A DNA stretch of 64,000 bases from Marthasterias glacialis. Lineage: Eukaryota > Echinodermata > Asteroidea > Forcipulatida > Asteriidae. Positions 1 to 10,184 of this stretch are shown here, piece by piece. The stretch lies in contig OU452229.1 of assembly GCA_911728455.2 (NCBI GenBank), forward strand, positions 7,181,854-7,245,853. Reading direction: 5' to 3'. A program made the position numbers and the translations under genes. Numbering within the stretch: position 1 is the stretch's first letter; every line of letters begins with the position of its first letter. The notes beneath the pieces are model-generated. The model was not told where the DNA came from, ran no database searches, and worked only from the letters and a program-made list of their open reading frames with translations.

Positions 1-2335
1 GTAATCGCCCTACAGACATGACCCCAATGTGACCTTGTCTTTCCGTTCAAACCGGAAGTTCAAATATTCAAAAATTCATAATTTAAGAAGTTTCTATTAT
101 AATATAATCACAATTCTTACATCAGATTGTAGGCTAGGGAATGTCCTTCTATGTTGCACATTGCGTGACCTGTGTGACCTCTACTTCCGGTAAAACCGGA
201 AGTAGCTCCTCATTCAAAAGTTGTCAGAGGTAGGAACATGATTCTTTCACCAAGTACCAAGTTTAGGGAAGGTCCGTCTCTGTTGAACATTGCGTGACCT
301 TTATGACCTCTACTTCCGGTCAAACTGGAAGTAGCTCTTTATTTAAAAATGGTAAGAGCTAGGAACATGATTATTTCACCTAATACCAAGGTAAGGGAAG
401 ACCCTTCTCTGTTGCACATTGCGTGACCTCTGTGACCTCTACTTCCGGTGAAGCCGAAAGTAGCTCCTCATTTTTTAAGTTGTTAGAGGTAGAAACATGA
501 ATCTTTCACTAAATACCAAGGTTTGGTAAGGTCCTTCTCTGTTGCATATTGCGTACCTTTACTTCCGGTCAAACCGGAAGTAGCTCCTCATTTAAAAATG
601 GTAAGAGCTAGGAACATGAAGGTCTTCTGCTGCAAATTAAATATATTTTCAATTCACAATTTTACGTTTTTATGTTCATATTTTTTGATACTTAAGTTGA
701 TACATTAAATGACAACTTTAACTACCATATTCCGAACACCTTGTTTTTGTGATGTCACAAAAACTTGTCTAGATTACTGCTTTTTCTTCTTCTCCCCGAA
801 GGTTGTCCGCTAACAAAAGCATACTTCTTAAGTTTGTATGAACTTGAAACTTCACACACAGTTAAAACGTCACTAGGACAGGAAACCGCTTGAGTGATGT
901 CATGATGACGTCATCGGGTGTCGAATTACATCAAATCAAAATTTATTATTTCAAAAAATCATAACTCCTGAAGTACAGAATGGATTTTTACAATCTATAC
1001 ATCATCGGAAAGGTCATTTAAAACTGCGTAAACGCCTCACAGACATGACCCCATTTTGACCTTGTCTTCTGGTTCAAACCAGAAGTTGATTTTTTTTTTG
1101 AATTTCAAAAATTCATATTTTAAGAAGTACTTATCACATGATTACAATTCTTGCACCAGATTGTAGAGAATTGAGCTTTCTCAAACTTTTGCATTGGGGT
1201 GACACCATTTTGACATTTACTTCCGGTTCAAACCGGACGTTTAACGTAAATCTATTGTCCGTGTGCGTTCAAGCGTGTCCGAAAATGCTGTACAAAATCC
1301 AATGCCATTATACATGTACACATGCTTGTGTGTGCGTGGCTGTGTTTGAGATCAATGCCCCATTGACATATACATTAACCATGCGACGTTTTTAGTCTCT
1401 TTTCAAGGTGCGCGCTCCACGCTTTGTTGTCTTTAATGCAGGGCTTATTTAAAACTTAAAAAATTAACAAAAAATCAACCGTTTGAGATATGAACTTTAT
1501 TTTTTCAACAAATGTCAAAGTAAGGGAGGGTCTTTCTCTGTGACACAATAAGTGACCTCTGTGACACCTACTTCTGGTCAAACCGGAAGTAGCTCTTTAT
1601 ATAAAATTGCTAGGAGCTAGGAACATGATTCTTTCACCAAATACCAAGGTTAAGGAAAGGTTCTTCTCTGTTGCACACCGTGTGACCTTTATGAACTCTA
1701 CTTCCGGTCAAACCGGAAGTAGCTCCTCATGTAAAAGTGGCTAGAGTTAGGAACATGATTGTTTTGAGAAATATCAAGGTTAGGGAAAGACTTCATTTGT
1801 AAAACATTAAGTGACGTATGTGACATCTACTTCCGGTCAAACCGGAAGTAGCTCTTTATTTAAAAATGGTGAGAGCTAGGAACATGATTCTTTCACCACA
1901 TACCAAGGTTAGGGAGGGTCCTTCTCTGTTGCACATCGGGTGACCTCTGTGACCTATACTTAAGAACAAACCGGAAGTAGCTCCTCATTTATACATGGTA
2001 AGAGCTAGGAACATGATTCTTTCACCAAATACCAAGGTTAGGGAGGGTCCTTTGTTACACATTGCGTGACCTCTCTGAACTCTACTTCCGGTCAAACCAA
2101 AAGTACCTCATTTAAAAGTGGTTAGAAATTCCTGTCCAAACCGGATGTTCAAATTAAATATTACATTATGAAGCTCAATTTAACGTATGTTTTTCTTTAT
2201 ATTTTGTTATATTTAAGTTGGATTAACTTTTAATTTCATTTAACTTTTAACACATAAAATAATTTTTAATACATCACACTCCGAACACCTAGTTTTTGTG
2301 ATGCCACAAAAACTCATTTCTAGTTTTGTTTGAGT
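1..2335. repeat. Large noncoding repeat block with palindromic ~127-bp arrays
   Basis: The block has two arrays, about 130-620 (four units) and 1500-2135 (five units). Unit spacing is about 120-130 bp. Each unit contains an imperfect palindrome of the type CTTCCGGTCAAACCGGAAG (centres near 193, 322, 451, 571, 1578, 1708, 1837, 1968 and 2092). It is followed by AGCTAGGAACATGATTCTTT and a stretch ending in TTGCGTGACCTCTGTGACC. A related single copy lies near 1225. Two segments (729-770 and 2280-2325) begin CCGAACACCT and contain a small TTTTTGTG/CACAAAAA hairpin. The same sequence family recurs at 42.1-44.6 kb, so this is a dispersed repeat and not a gene. No long open frame is present. Confidence 0.85.
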
Positions 2336-2832
2336 TGAGTCTGTGGTGTGACGTACAGTTCTGTTTTTCTTTCTAGGCGCTTAGGGGCTCTTCGTGAAAC
2401 TTTGCTTTTTGCCCAGCTTGACACTGATCAAAAATATTTGTTGTTTTTTATTTTATTTTTTTAATATAACAGTTTTATTGAATTTTACTCGTATCATTAA
2501 TTATATAGGCCTATACGCACTCGTTTATCTTTCTAAGAAAAAAAGAACATGTTAATTTCGTTCAAGTTGATCTATGATATTTCGTTTACAATAGCAACGG
2601 AATGGTCCTATGTAGTATATACTTTGCCAACTCTAGACAAATAAGGTAAACTTTTTTATGCTTTGTTTTCTTAGTTCCTGAAGTATTTGATCTTCTTGAC
2701 TGATTTTTGACAAAGGAACCAACAAAATAGCTCACTGGTAAGTTCGAAACTCTTCTTTAATTCACTTAATACATAAGGAAGCTGAGTTCAAAACGATTCC
2801 CTCTCCTCCAGCTCAATTTCATTGTAAAAAAA

Positions 2833-2936
2833 AGTTAGTCAAAACAACGCTAATTTAGTCATATGAGACATCATTCTGACTAACTCGCATATTAACGATC
2901 TCTCATATGACTAATTAAGGCTTTTTTGACTAATTT
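2833..2936. mobile_element. Short inverted-repeat element, TTAGTCA family
   Basis: The left arm (AGTTAGTCAAAACAACGCTAA, then TTTAGTCATATGAGA) is mirrored by the right arm (TCTCATATGACTAATTAAGGC, then TTTTTTGACTAAT). Arms are about 45 bp, giving a ~100-bp foldback unit with no coding capacity. A related copy sits at about 20466-20575. I call it a MITE-like element from the inverted repeats alone; no target-site duplication was clear. Confidence 0.7.
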
Positions 2937-3182
2937 ATTAATGCTTACCTATACCCCTTTTGGAGTTCTTTGTAATCTTAATGGCTGCAACAAAATCATA
3001 AACTCTCGATGCTCGTGGAATACGCAATTATCGGGAGACACATTTCCCTACACAATTCAGGCATTTCGGTCCGAGGCGACAGAATCTCCAGCGGAAGAAT
3101 CTCCTGCAAAAGGGGCCCTGGAAGGGATGCTAAAGATTCAAATGACGTCATTATTCATGGCAAATTTGCAAGCCCCACCCCA

Positions 3183-3196
3183 CCCCCCCCCCCCCA

Positions 3197-3228
<32 letters not shown>

Positions 3229-3232
3229 ACCA
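3183..3232. repeat. C-run followed by A-run
   Basis: A cytosine tract is followed directly by a long adenine tract. The C-then-A structure may be the tail of an old retroposed copy, but no source gene is visible upstream. The frames running through it translate as Pro and Lys runs and are not genes. The sequence on either side (2331-3590) holds nothing else I recognise beyond the 2833-2936 element. Confidence 0.75.
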
Positions 3233-3595
3233 GTTTTAATTAAACTTGACCCCAATCACCTAGGAGGGGAACCAAACTCTTATTTAATGAAAATATTACT
3301 TGGGTTAAAAAGTCGTGAAACTTTTCATGAACACCTACGTAAACGTACGAGGCGTTTGTTTCACCTCGTAAGGGCCATTGTAAGCTTTTTAATTACCCGG
3401 TATGAGACCCATTTTTGTAGCACTTACAAATAGTTTACAAGTGGCTGCGGTGCATTTCAGCAACCACTGCCAGAAACACTGGGAAACCGTTTTCTTAAAA
3501 TAGCGATAAATGAAACTGGGCTCTTTTGCGTGCATTACACAACGCATGGGACCTCCAGCTTTACGTAGGCTACCATCCGAAGGACGGAACAATGG

Positions 3596-3738
3596 ATATG
3601 GTCAAGGGTCTTGCGGACACAAGTGTTAAGACCGGGACGCGTATTTATTTTTTTCAGCGACGAACGTGGGCAATTCACATAAATGGGCAATTCACATAAA
3701 TGGGCGTGCGTAAACCCCAAAATACCCTCGCACATGTG
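3596..3738 (+). repeat. Truncated tRNA-derived SINE-like copy
   Basis: This is a diverged, shortened relative of the element at 5327-5478 on the opposite strand. Shared blocks are GGTCAAGGG(...)GGACACAAG, CCGGGACGCGTATTT and ACGTGGGCAATT, then GGGCGTG and CCCAAAATACCCTCGCAC. The middle of the tRNA-like part, including the B-box region, is deleted. A 17-bp piece (GGGCAATTCACATAAAT) is duplicated in tandem. Confidence 0.65.
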
Positions 3739-4093
3739 TGCTTGGACTTAAACAGTTTTGAGTTGATTGCGCAAGTCACGGATCTTAAACAATCGCGGAC
3801 AAAATAAACAAAGATACATACAAAGCCCCAAAACAAAACGATTCTACATCATCAGGCATCAGGTACAAGATGCCACTAAAAAATAGTATTTTTCCACACC
3901 AATTTCGAAAACACCCCTAAGATCACAATGAGACAGTGGAATACTTTAGGAATGGCCAATTTAGCCTTGATGATGTAACCGACGTCTACAAACTACAAAG
4001 AGGGTTGTGGTGATGATTGTGGCCAACATACAATATACAGATACTCGGGGGGTAGACAGTGCATTACAAATAGTCACTAGAAGAGATGCCAGT

Positions 4094-4312
4094 CATGTCG
4101 CCCCCTCACAAGGTCGCCCCCGCATTCTCGCCCCCTGACACAGTCGCCCCCGACAAGGTCGCCCCCTCAATTTCAAAGTTGCCCCCGACAATGTCGCCCC
4201 CGACAATGTCGCCCCCCGACAATGTCGCCCCCCAACAATGTCGCCCCCCCCGACAATGTCGCCCCCCCGACAATGTCGCCCCCAACAATGTCGCCCCGAC
4301 AATGTCGCCCCT
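4094..4312. repeat. GACAATGTCGCCCCC minisatellite
   Basis: This is a tandem array of about 14-17 bp units of the form GACAATGTCGCCCCC with variable C-run length. Earlier units are more diverged (for example CACAAGGTCGCCCCC). The internal GACA/TGTC gives each unit a small palindrome. Open frames run through it on both strands because the unit lacks stops; I do not regard them as genes. Confidence 0.9.
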
Positions 4313-4417
4313 TTTTGTATTTTACACAGACACCACCCAGGTCAACCTGAACCCCCATTTTTACCATTTGGATACACCTTGGGCTAGCATGGTGGTATGA
4401 TGCGGATAAATCTTAAT

Positions 4418-4592
4418 ATACCTTATGCACATGACGTCATTTGAGTAGGGCGCCCTCGTTTAGAGGTCAAAATGAGGTTGTTCATTGGCCAATCCTGTAC
4501 TCTGCGCATACAAATTTCTGCGTTTCCATTGTTACATCATCGATTTACCTCTAAGATGGCGGCGTGATGACGTCAATGCATAAGGTCTATGG
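4418..4592. mobile_element. MITE-like element, CCTTATGCA...TGACGTCA termini
   Basis: The left end ATACCTTATGCACATGACGTCA is the inverted counterpart of the right end TGACGTCAATGCATAAGGTCTAT. The element is about 175 bp with no open frame. A related terminus (AGACCTTGTGCACGTGACATCA) occurs near 20143, suggesting a family. Just beyond it, 4743-4762 is a pure C-run. Confidence 0.65.
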
Positions 4593-5326
4593 GGACTGCA
4601 GCTGTTTCATTGCTTTTACAATATTGTTGTGTTTGTGATGCACCCAAACTAAGCAAAACGTAATGTCTTACTGCAGTGTACCTTTTTGAGTCGTTTCCTC
4701 CTATGTTATACAAATGTATGTCTGTTTCTTCTATAATAATCTTACCCCCCCCCCCCCCCCCGCAAAAAACTAACTGTTAAAGAAGTGCTTAATACTTGTA
4801 TCTACATTTGGTTATGTATCTGTCTGTCGGTTGGTCTGGGCTTATGAGAGTGCGGCATTAACTGCATACTACAGAAACTGTGGGGTTTTCTTTAATTTTG
4901 GGGTGATGCTCACAATGTTGATTTATTTTGAAAGGCAAGGGACATGGCCGGATAAAATAAGTCTCACGGCCAAGAATAACAATAAGCTTTCCTCAAACAC
5001 AGTGCAGAATTGCCAAAATAAATTGCAGTACGTCCATGACGATCGTAACAAGGGGAATCAATACAAATCGTTAACAGATCAACCACAAACAGAACGTAGA
5101 AGTGGGTGATGAAATGAACATCGGTTTGAGTTAGCTTACATGTTTCTAGGAAAAGATACGCCATAAACCAAAAGGCTCCGATGGTAAAACTAACATCAAA
5201 TTGTGCTACGGAGACCGAGTCCGCATGCATTATGTCCTGATGGGTACATGTACAAATAAACTGTATATGTACACTGTACAACGTGAACAACTCACAACTA
5301 CATGTATTACGTCGAAGTACGCAAGT

Positions 5327-5478
5327 GCGAGGGTATTTGGGGTTAACTCACGCCCACTTTATGTTAATTGCCCACGTTTGTCCTGGAAAAAAATACGCGA
5401 CCGGGACGGGAACCCACACTCCGCTAGAACACCAGAGCTTGTGTCCAGCGCCCTTGACCTCTCGGCCCCCACGCGCCA
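5327..5478 (-). repeat. tRNA(Leu)-like derived SINE
   Basis: On the minus strand, 5470 to about 5402 reads like a type II (Leu/Ser-like) tRNA. A GGCCGAGAGGTCAAGGGCGC A-box region is followed by an AAGCTCTGGTGTT segment and a degenerate B box, GTGTGGGTTCCCGTCCCGG. A unique tail (CGCGTATTTTTTTCCAG, ACGTGGGCAATTAACAT) follows and is shared with 3596-3738. The altered B box and shared tail argue for a SINE and against a functional tRNA. Confidence 0.7.
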
Positions 5479-5602
5479 CTATTAAAGGATTGATTATGTC
5501 TGTCCATCACTTTAAGTGAGTGGCGATCTGTAACCCTTGAAACTGTTGTATTCTAGTTAAAATGCTAATGGTAGTAGCCTAAAATAATGTTGTACCCACT
5601 CG

Positions 5603-5741
5603 TTGAGACTTTGGAATGCACAGACTTTCCATTGGTAAATTTCCATTGTTTGCATAGTTGTGAGCATGCGCACAATTCCGAGAACTACGGATTTACCCGG
5701 TAAGTCTGCTGCCCCCTAGTGTCCTCAAAAGTCTCCCATTG
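5603..5741. mobile_element. MITE-like element, CAATGGGAGAC family copy 1
   Basis: The right end GTAAGTCTGCTGCCCCCTAG, then GTCTCCCATTG, matches the right end of the copy at 45734-45880. Related copies lie at 45165-45305 and 51888-52048. The left end (GAGACTTTGGAATGC) is a worn inverted counterpart. It lies about 80 bp upstream of the large GTPase coding exon, so it may sit in that gene's 5' intron or promoter. Confidence 0.65.
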
Positions 5742-5819
5742 ACAATTAAACCTATGGAAATTTAACTTGTTTTTGTTGTTATTTTCATTTTGATTCTACA
5801 AGAAGGCTGGTGCGTCGTG

Positions 5820-8800
5820 ATGGATGAAACAATATTGGGCACACTGGAATTACCCACTCTGGGTAGATCAATGCGTCTAGGCACGTTATACGACCTCCGT
5901 AGTGATCAGGTTATTACGCCAGGTTTGACGCTCATTAACAAAGGAAACGCAGGAGATCAACTGGAAACAGTGGAACAGAAAGGAAACAAGTTCAAGATAA
6001 TTCGGTCAAATTCCTTCAATGACAAATCAGTGGCACTAGCTCTTGATGCTTCCCTAAAAGCTAGCGTTTTGGGGGATTTAGTAAAAGCAGAGGCGGGTGC
6101 GAAATATCTGTATGACCGGCAGCCCCTAGACAGTCAGTGTCGCCTCACTCTGCACTTCCAAACTACCAATAAATTTGAATATTTGACGCAGGAAACACTA
6201 GAATCCAGCCTAAAAGGCAAAACCCCTGACGTATTTGCACAAGGTAGGGCCACTCATGTGGTGAAGTCAATTTCGTATGGATCAAACACCTTTGTAATAT
6301 TTGATTACTGTGGGAGTGATGAAAAGGAAAATGGTGCAAAAGTCCTAAATGACCTAGTGGACAAAATTGTAGATGTCAAAGACGAAGACAGTATACCTAC
6401 AAATGGGGACCATCGCATACGTTGGAAGGTTTATAGTGATTTGCCTCTGGAACGCAACCCGGTAGATATTGAAGGTGTTGTACAACTTTTGACAGCATTG
6501 CCCCAAATCTCTGAAGGGAAAGCTATTCCGATTAAAGTGTTTTTATACCCATTGAGCAAGATAGATCCCAGATCGGCTCGGGTTTGCAGCGCTGTAAGCG
6601 ACAGTCTCCCTGCACAGGCTCAGACCTTCCTTGAAGGTGTAGATAATTGTTTGATCAGAATTCATGAGATGGCAAGCGACCCAATGTGCGCACATTTCCC
6701 CCCTCTGAATGAAAAACTTGAGTTTTTCAAACATCTACTGACTGAGTACCAATCGAGCTACAAGAAAGAGCTAGCGCGCGTACTGCCCCTAATCCGGGGT
6801 GGTAGTGATGGCGAGGGATGCGTCAAGGACATGTTCCGGGATGTTGATTCATCTCCGTTCAATCTGACGTCACTAAATGCGTGGGTACAAAGTAAGCGTA
6901 AAGAGTTGAGTGCTGTCAAGCTTTACGTCAAGTTTCTCCCAAAAGTTGAAATCGTGAACTCTCGTGAGAATTTAGACGATATTCTCCTGGACCCGAGTAT
7001 CGACAATGTGGTTTGCTTTACCTTCCGATTGAATGGGAAAGAGGAAGGTTACTTGAAGGTGTTGTCTGAGTACATCGCAGAGAGAAAAAGTAGTAGTTAC
7101 AAAGATGTTCAATGGTATGACGATACGTCTGTGATGAAAGATATGAGGCTCAAAGCAAAACTGTTTTCTGAATTCTTTGAGAGTAACAAAGAGACGGGCT
7201 CTACCAAGTTCATCGAGACCGGGTTTAAACTTGCCCCACACGGATCATCTGAAGGAGAAAATTGTAGAATCGGCGGAACAGTGAATCTGTTTGACCAGGG
7301 TGTGTTGATCCAAGAGGACTTTCAACCACCGAGTCAGCCTTTGAATCTGCACAGTGACGTCATTGACCAGCACTCAGTTAGTCTAACATGGACTCAACCC
7401 AAGTATGGTATGTCAAGCGTGCAAATGTATGTTGTAAAGTACAACGTATTTCGTGGTCAAAATGAGCAAACGGGAGAATTTCGCGAGATGCACACGGATG
7501 GCCTGGAAACCTTACTTACGGTTGACAATCTAGAGCCGAATCAGTCAATACAGTTCCAAGTTAGTGCTGTATGCCCGGCAGGTGTCGGCCCTGAGAGTAA
7601 GCGAAGCGCTGTGGCAACAACACTTTCGGCAAAATCGCCTGAAAAACCTGGGTTCAAAAATGTGACAGCTTCCAGTGTTATCCTGCAGTGGAGACAACCT
7701 GGTAATATGAGCAAAAATGAAGCCATTGACAGCTACATCATCCAAGTGATAGAAGGAGGGACTTTGAGCAAAGAAATGACTACTGCAAAGAAGGAATTCA
7801 AACTTAAGAATCTGGAGCCAAATACTACTTACACGTTTCAGGTAGTTGCTGTGTACGAGTCGGGAATAAAGAGTCCACCAAGTACCATGAGCGATCATTG
7901 TACAACTCTTCCAGCTAGCCAGCCAGGAAAACCTGCAGTGGGTGATATCAAATCATCTAGTGTTGTTATCACTTGGACAGGTCCTTCGATCATCGGACTG
8001 GGTGTAGAGGTATCTGACTGCTTCATAGAATACCGCAAAGTGGACACTCATAAGAAGTCTACTGAACTGGAAGATGGTGGGTGGGAGAAGAGTGCGCTGA
8101 GGGAGAGAAGCCCTTGTTTGATTTCTGATTTAGATCCAAGTACAACCTACGTGGCCAGGGTGACGTTAGTTTGCAGAGTGAAAAGAGGTAAGGAGCCCGA
8201 GATGATACCTAGTGTCAATAGTGACCCTTTCACCACGCTTCCTGCTGGCCCACCAAGCGGTTTAGAAGCCCAGCAGGTATCAGCGTCACAAATCCAAATC
8301 AAGTGGACGGAGCCTACTGTCGTAGGTACTGAAGTGAAGCACTACAAGATTCAATATAGCATCAACAACGAGTCCGGAGTGGTGAAACAAAAGACAGACG
8401 ATTCTTCCTGCAAGTTTGTTATCAATGGAGTCGAATCTGAAACCCGCTACAACATCCAAGTTTTTAGTTTTTGTGGGAAAGCTGGGGCGGGTGAAGTAAG
8501 CGAAGTTGAGTGCACGACCCGCAAACTCCTGAAGCAAGATCTCATTAAATCGTCACAAGAACTTCAGCATGGTGACTCGTGTACCGGAAAGCCAACAATT
8601 TTCGAGTTGCCTCTTATGAGAGTGTGCGAGAAGCCAAAGAGTCGTAGTTACAGCTTCGGTAAAAAAACGATAGGGAGAGAGCACAAAGTGATCATGGTTG
8701 TTGGCGTCACCGGGTCGGGGAAGAGCACGCTCATCAACGCCATGGTCAACAACATCTTGGAAATAGAGTTGCAAGATGAATACCGCTTCAAGGTGGTTGA

Positions 8801-10184
8801 CGTTGATGAAGGAAACGGAACTTCTCAAGCTCACAGCCAGACCCAGGTCCTCACGTCTTATACCCTGATGGACGAAAACCTTCATTTACCTTATACTCTG
8901 ACTGTAATCGACACACCGGGCTTTGGTGATACTCGTGGTATTCAGAGAGATAAAGACATCTTTGATCAGATCCGTGAGTTTTTCTTAGATGCCGAGTCTC
9001 ACGGTATCGATCACATTGATGCTATTGGGTTTGTTGTCCAGGCTTCGCAGGCGCGGTTAACTCCAACCCAACGGTATGTCTTTGATTCTATCTTGTCGGT
9101 GTTTGGAAAGGACATTTCTGACAACATAATACTACTCGTGACTTTCGCAGACGGAAAACGACCGCCTGTAATGGATGCAGTAAAAGAGGCCAATATCCCA
9201 TTCAAAGGCAAAATGTACAAGTTCAATAATTCGGCGCTCTTTGCTGAAGTGAGACAACCAATTAACCAAGACAGTGGCGAAAAGGGTCATGGAAAGTTTG
9301 AAAAAATTTTCTGGGACATGGGTTCTAGAAACTTGAAGGCATTCTTTAAAAATGTGCAGACTCTGACAGCTCGAAGTCTTCTTCTTACGAAAGAGGTGTT
9401 GGAGGAGAGAAAGCGTCTTGAGATTGCAGTCCAAGGTCTTCAGCCTCAGATCATGGTAGGAAACTGCAAATATGAAGCACTCAGAAGAGAACAAAACATC
9501 CTTCAGGAGCAAGAAGCGCAAATCGAAGCAAATAAAGATTTCAAGTTTATGTTGAAGGTTCCGAAGAGTAGGAAGGTAGACATAACGGGAGAGTACATAA
9601 CCAACTGCACCAAATGCCACTACACCTGTCATTACCCATGTGGTATCGCAGACGATACGAAGAAAGCTAGTTGCTCAGCCATGAAAGACGGAGTCTGTAC
9701 TGCGTGTCCAGGGAAGTGCGCGTGGGATGTTCATTTCAATCAGCAGTACAGGTTCGAATACTATGAAGAGGAAGAAGAGAAGACATACCATGAAATTGAG
9801 GCGAGATACACAGATGCGACAGGACAGAAATTGACGGTTCAGCAAGTCATAAAAAAGCACCTTAAAGAATTGAAATATGTCAGAGATTCCGTATTTGCTT
9901 TGATAGCTGAATCACATAGAAGTGTCACACGCTTGGAAGAGATAGCACTGAAGCCAAATCCCCTCAGCACGGTAGAGTACATCGACCTTCTGATTGAAGC
10001 TGAAAAACACTCTGGTAAACCAGGCTGGCAGGATAGAGTCAGCGGCTTAGAAGATGTGAGAAAAGAGGCGGATATCATTGGGAAAGTGAAGAACGCAAAG
10101 TATAATCCGTTTGAAAAATTTGAAGCAACTGTTACAATCAAAGGCAACAAGAAAGGTGGATGGTTTTCTTCTTTCTTCAAATAA
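5820..10184 (+). CDS. SNTX-type / four-FN3 / P-loop GTPase multidomain protein
   Basis: One uninterrupted coding exon gives a protein of about 1454 residues. Residues 1 to ~495 resemble the N-terminal MACPF-like and thioredoxin-like modules of the stonustoxin (SNTX) superfamily, which is mostly non-toxin proteins in animal genomes. Four fibronectin type III domains follow (about 502-595, 604-698, 700-808, 810-900), each with the W and Y-x-V-x-V/F core pattern. A septin/AIG1-like GTPase domain spans about 955-1150, with Walker A GVTGSGKST at 962-970 and a DTPGFGD G3 motif at 1031-1037. The C-terminal third has a Cys cluster (1263-1300, including CTKC, TCHYPC and CPGKC), then acidic helical sequence. 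No signal peptide or membrane segment is seen, so a cytosolic protein is likely. I chose ATG 5820 over in-frame ATG 5790 because a pyrimidine tract ending in TACAAG|AAGG lies between them and looks like a 3' splice site. An AATAAA overlaps the stop codon. The exact function is unknown; an immune or stress GTPase role is inference. Confidence 0.92.
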   Translation: MDETILGTLELPTLGRSMRLGTLYDLRSDQVITPGLTLINKGNAGDQLETVEQKGNKFKIIRSNSFNDKSVALALDASLKASVLGDLVKAEAGAKYLYDRQPLDSQCRLTLHFQTTNKFEYLTQETLESSLKGKTPDVFAQGRATHVVKSISYGSNTFVIFDYCGSDEKENGAKVLNDLVDKIVDVKDEDSIPTNGDHRIRWKVYSDLPLERNPVDIEGVVQLLTALPQISEGKAIPIKVFLYPLSKIDPRSARVCSAVSDSLPAQAQTFLEGVDNCLIRIHEMASDPMCAHFPPLNEKLEFFKHLLTEYQSSYKKELARVLPLIRGGSDGEGCVKDMFRDVDSSPFNLTSLNAWVQSKRKELSAVKLYVKFLPKVEIVNSRENLDDILLDPSIDNVVCFTFRLNGKEEGYLKVLSEYIAERKSSSYKDVQWYDDTSVMKDMRLKAKLFSEFFESNKETGSTKFIETGFKLAPHGSSEGENCRIGGTVNLFDQGVLIQEDFQPPSQPLNLHSDVIDQHSVSLTWTQPKYGMSSVQMYVVKYNVFRGQNEQTGEFREMHTDGLETLLTVDNLEPNQSIQFQVSAVCPAGVGPESKRSAVATTLSAKSPEKPGFKNVTASSVILQWRQPGNMSKNEAIDSYIIQVIEGGTLSKEMTTAKKEFKLKNLEPNTTYTFQVVAVYESGIKSPPSTMSDHCTTLPASQPGKPAVGDIKSSSVVITWTGPSIIGLGVEVSDCFIEYRKVDTHKKSTELEDGGWEKSALRERSPCLISDLDPSTTYVARVTLVCRVKRGKEPEMIPSVNSDPFTTLPAGPPSGLEAQQVSASQIQIKWTEPTVVGTEVKHYKIQYSINNESGVVKQKTDDSSCKFVINGVESETRYNIQVFSFCGKAGAGEVSEVECTTRKLLKQDLIKSSQELQHGDSCTGKPTIFELPLMRVCEKPKSRSYSFGKKTIGREHKVIMVVGVTGSGKSTLINAMVNNILEIELQDEYRFKVVDVDEGNGTSQAHSQTQVLTSYTLMDENLHLPYTLTVIDTPGFGDTRGIQRDKDIFDQIREFFLDAESHGIDHIDAIGFVVQASQARLTPTQRYVFDSILSVFGKDISDNIILLVTFADGKRPPVMDAVKEANIPFKGKMYKFNNSALFAEVRQPINQDSGEKGHGKFEKIFWDMGSRNLKAFFKNVQTLTARSLLLTKEVLEERKRLEIAVQGLQPQIMVGNCKYEALRREQNILQEQEAQIEANKDFKFMLKVPKSRKVDITGEYITNCTKCHYTCHYPCGIADDTKKASCSAMKDGVCTACPGKCAWDVHFNQQYRFEYYEEEEEKTYHEIEARYTDATGQKLTVQQVIKKHLKELKYVRDSVFALIAESHRSVTRLEEIALKPNPLSTVEYIDLLIEAEKHSGKPGWQDRVSGLEDVRKEADIIGKVKNAKYNPFEKFEATVTIKGNKKGGWFSSFFK

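Noticed and set aside
130-2135. CRISPR-like regular palindromic repeats
   Set aside because: The genome is eukaryotic, the units are ~127 bp and diverged, and there are no unique spacers of fixed length; it is satellite-like.
4086-4400. Overlapping frames on both strands with repeated Pro/Gly/His patterns
   Set aside because: Products of the 15-bp minisatellite, open by composition only.
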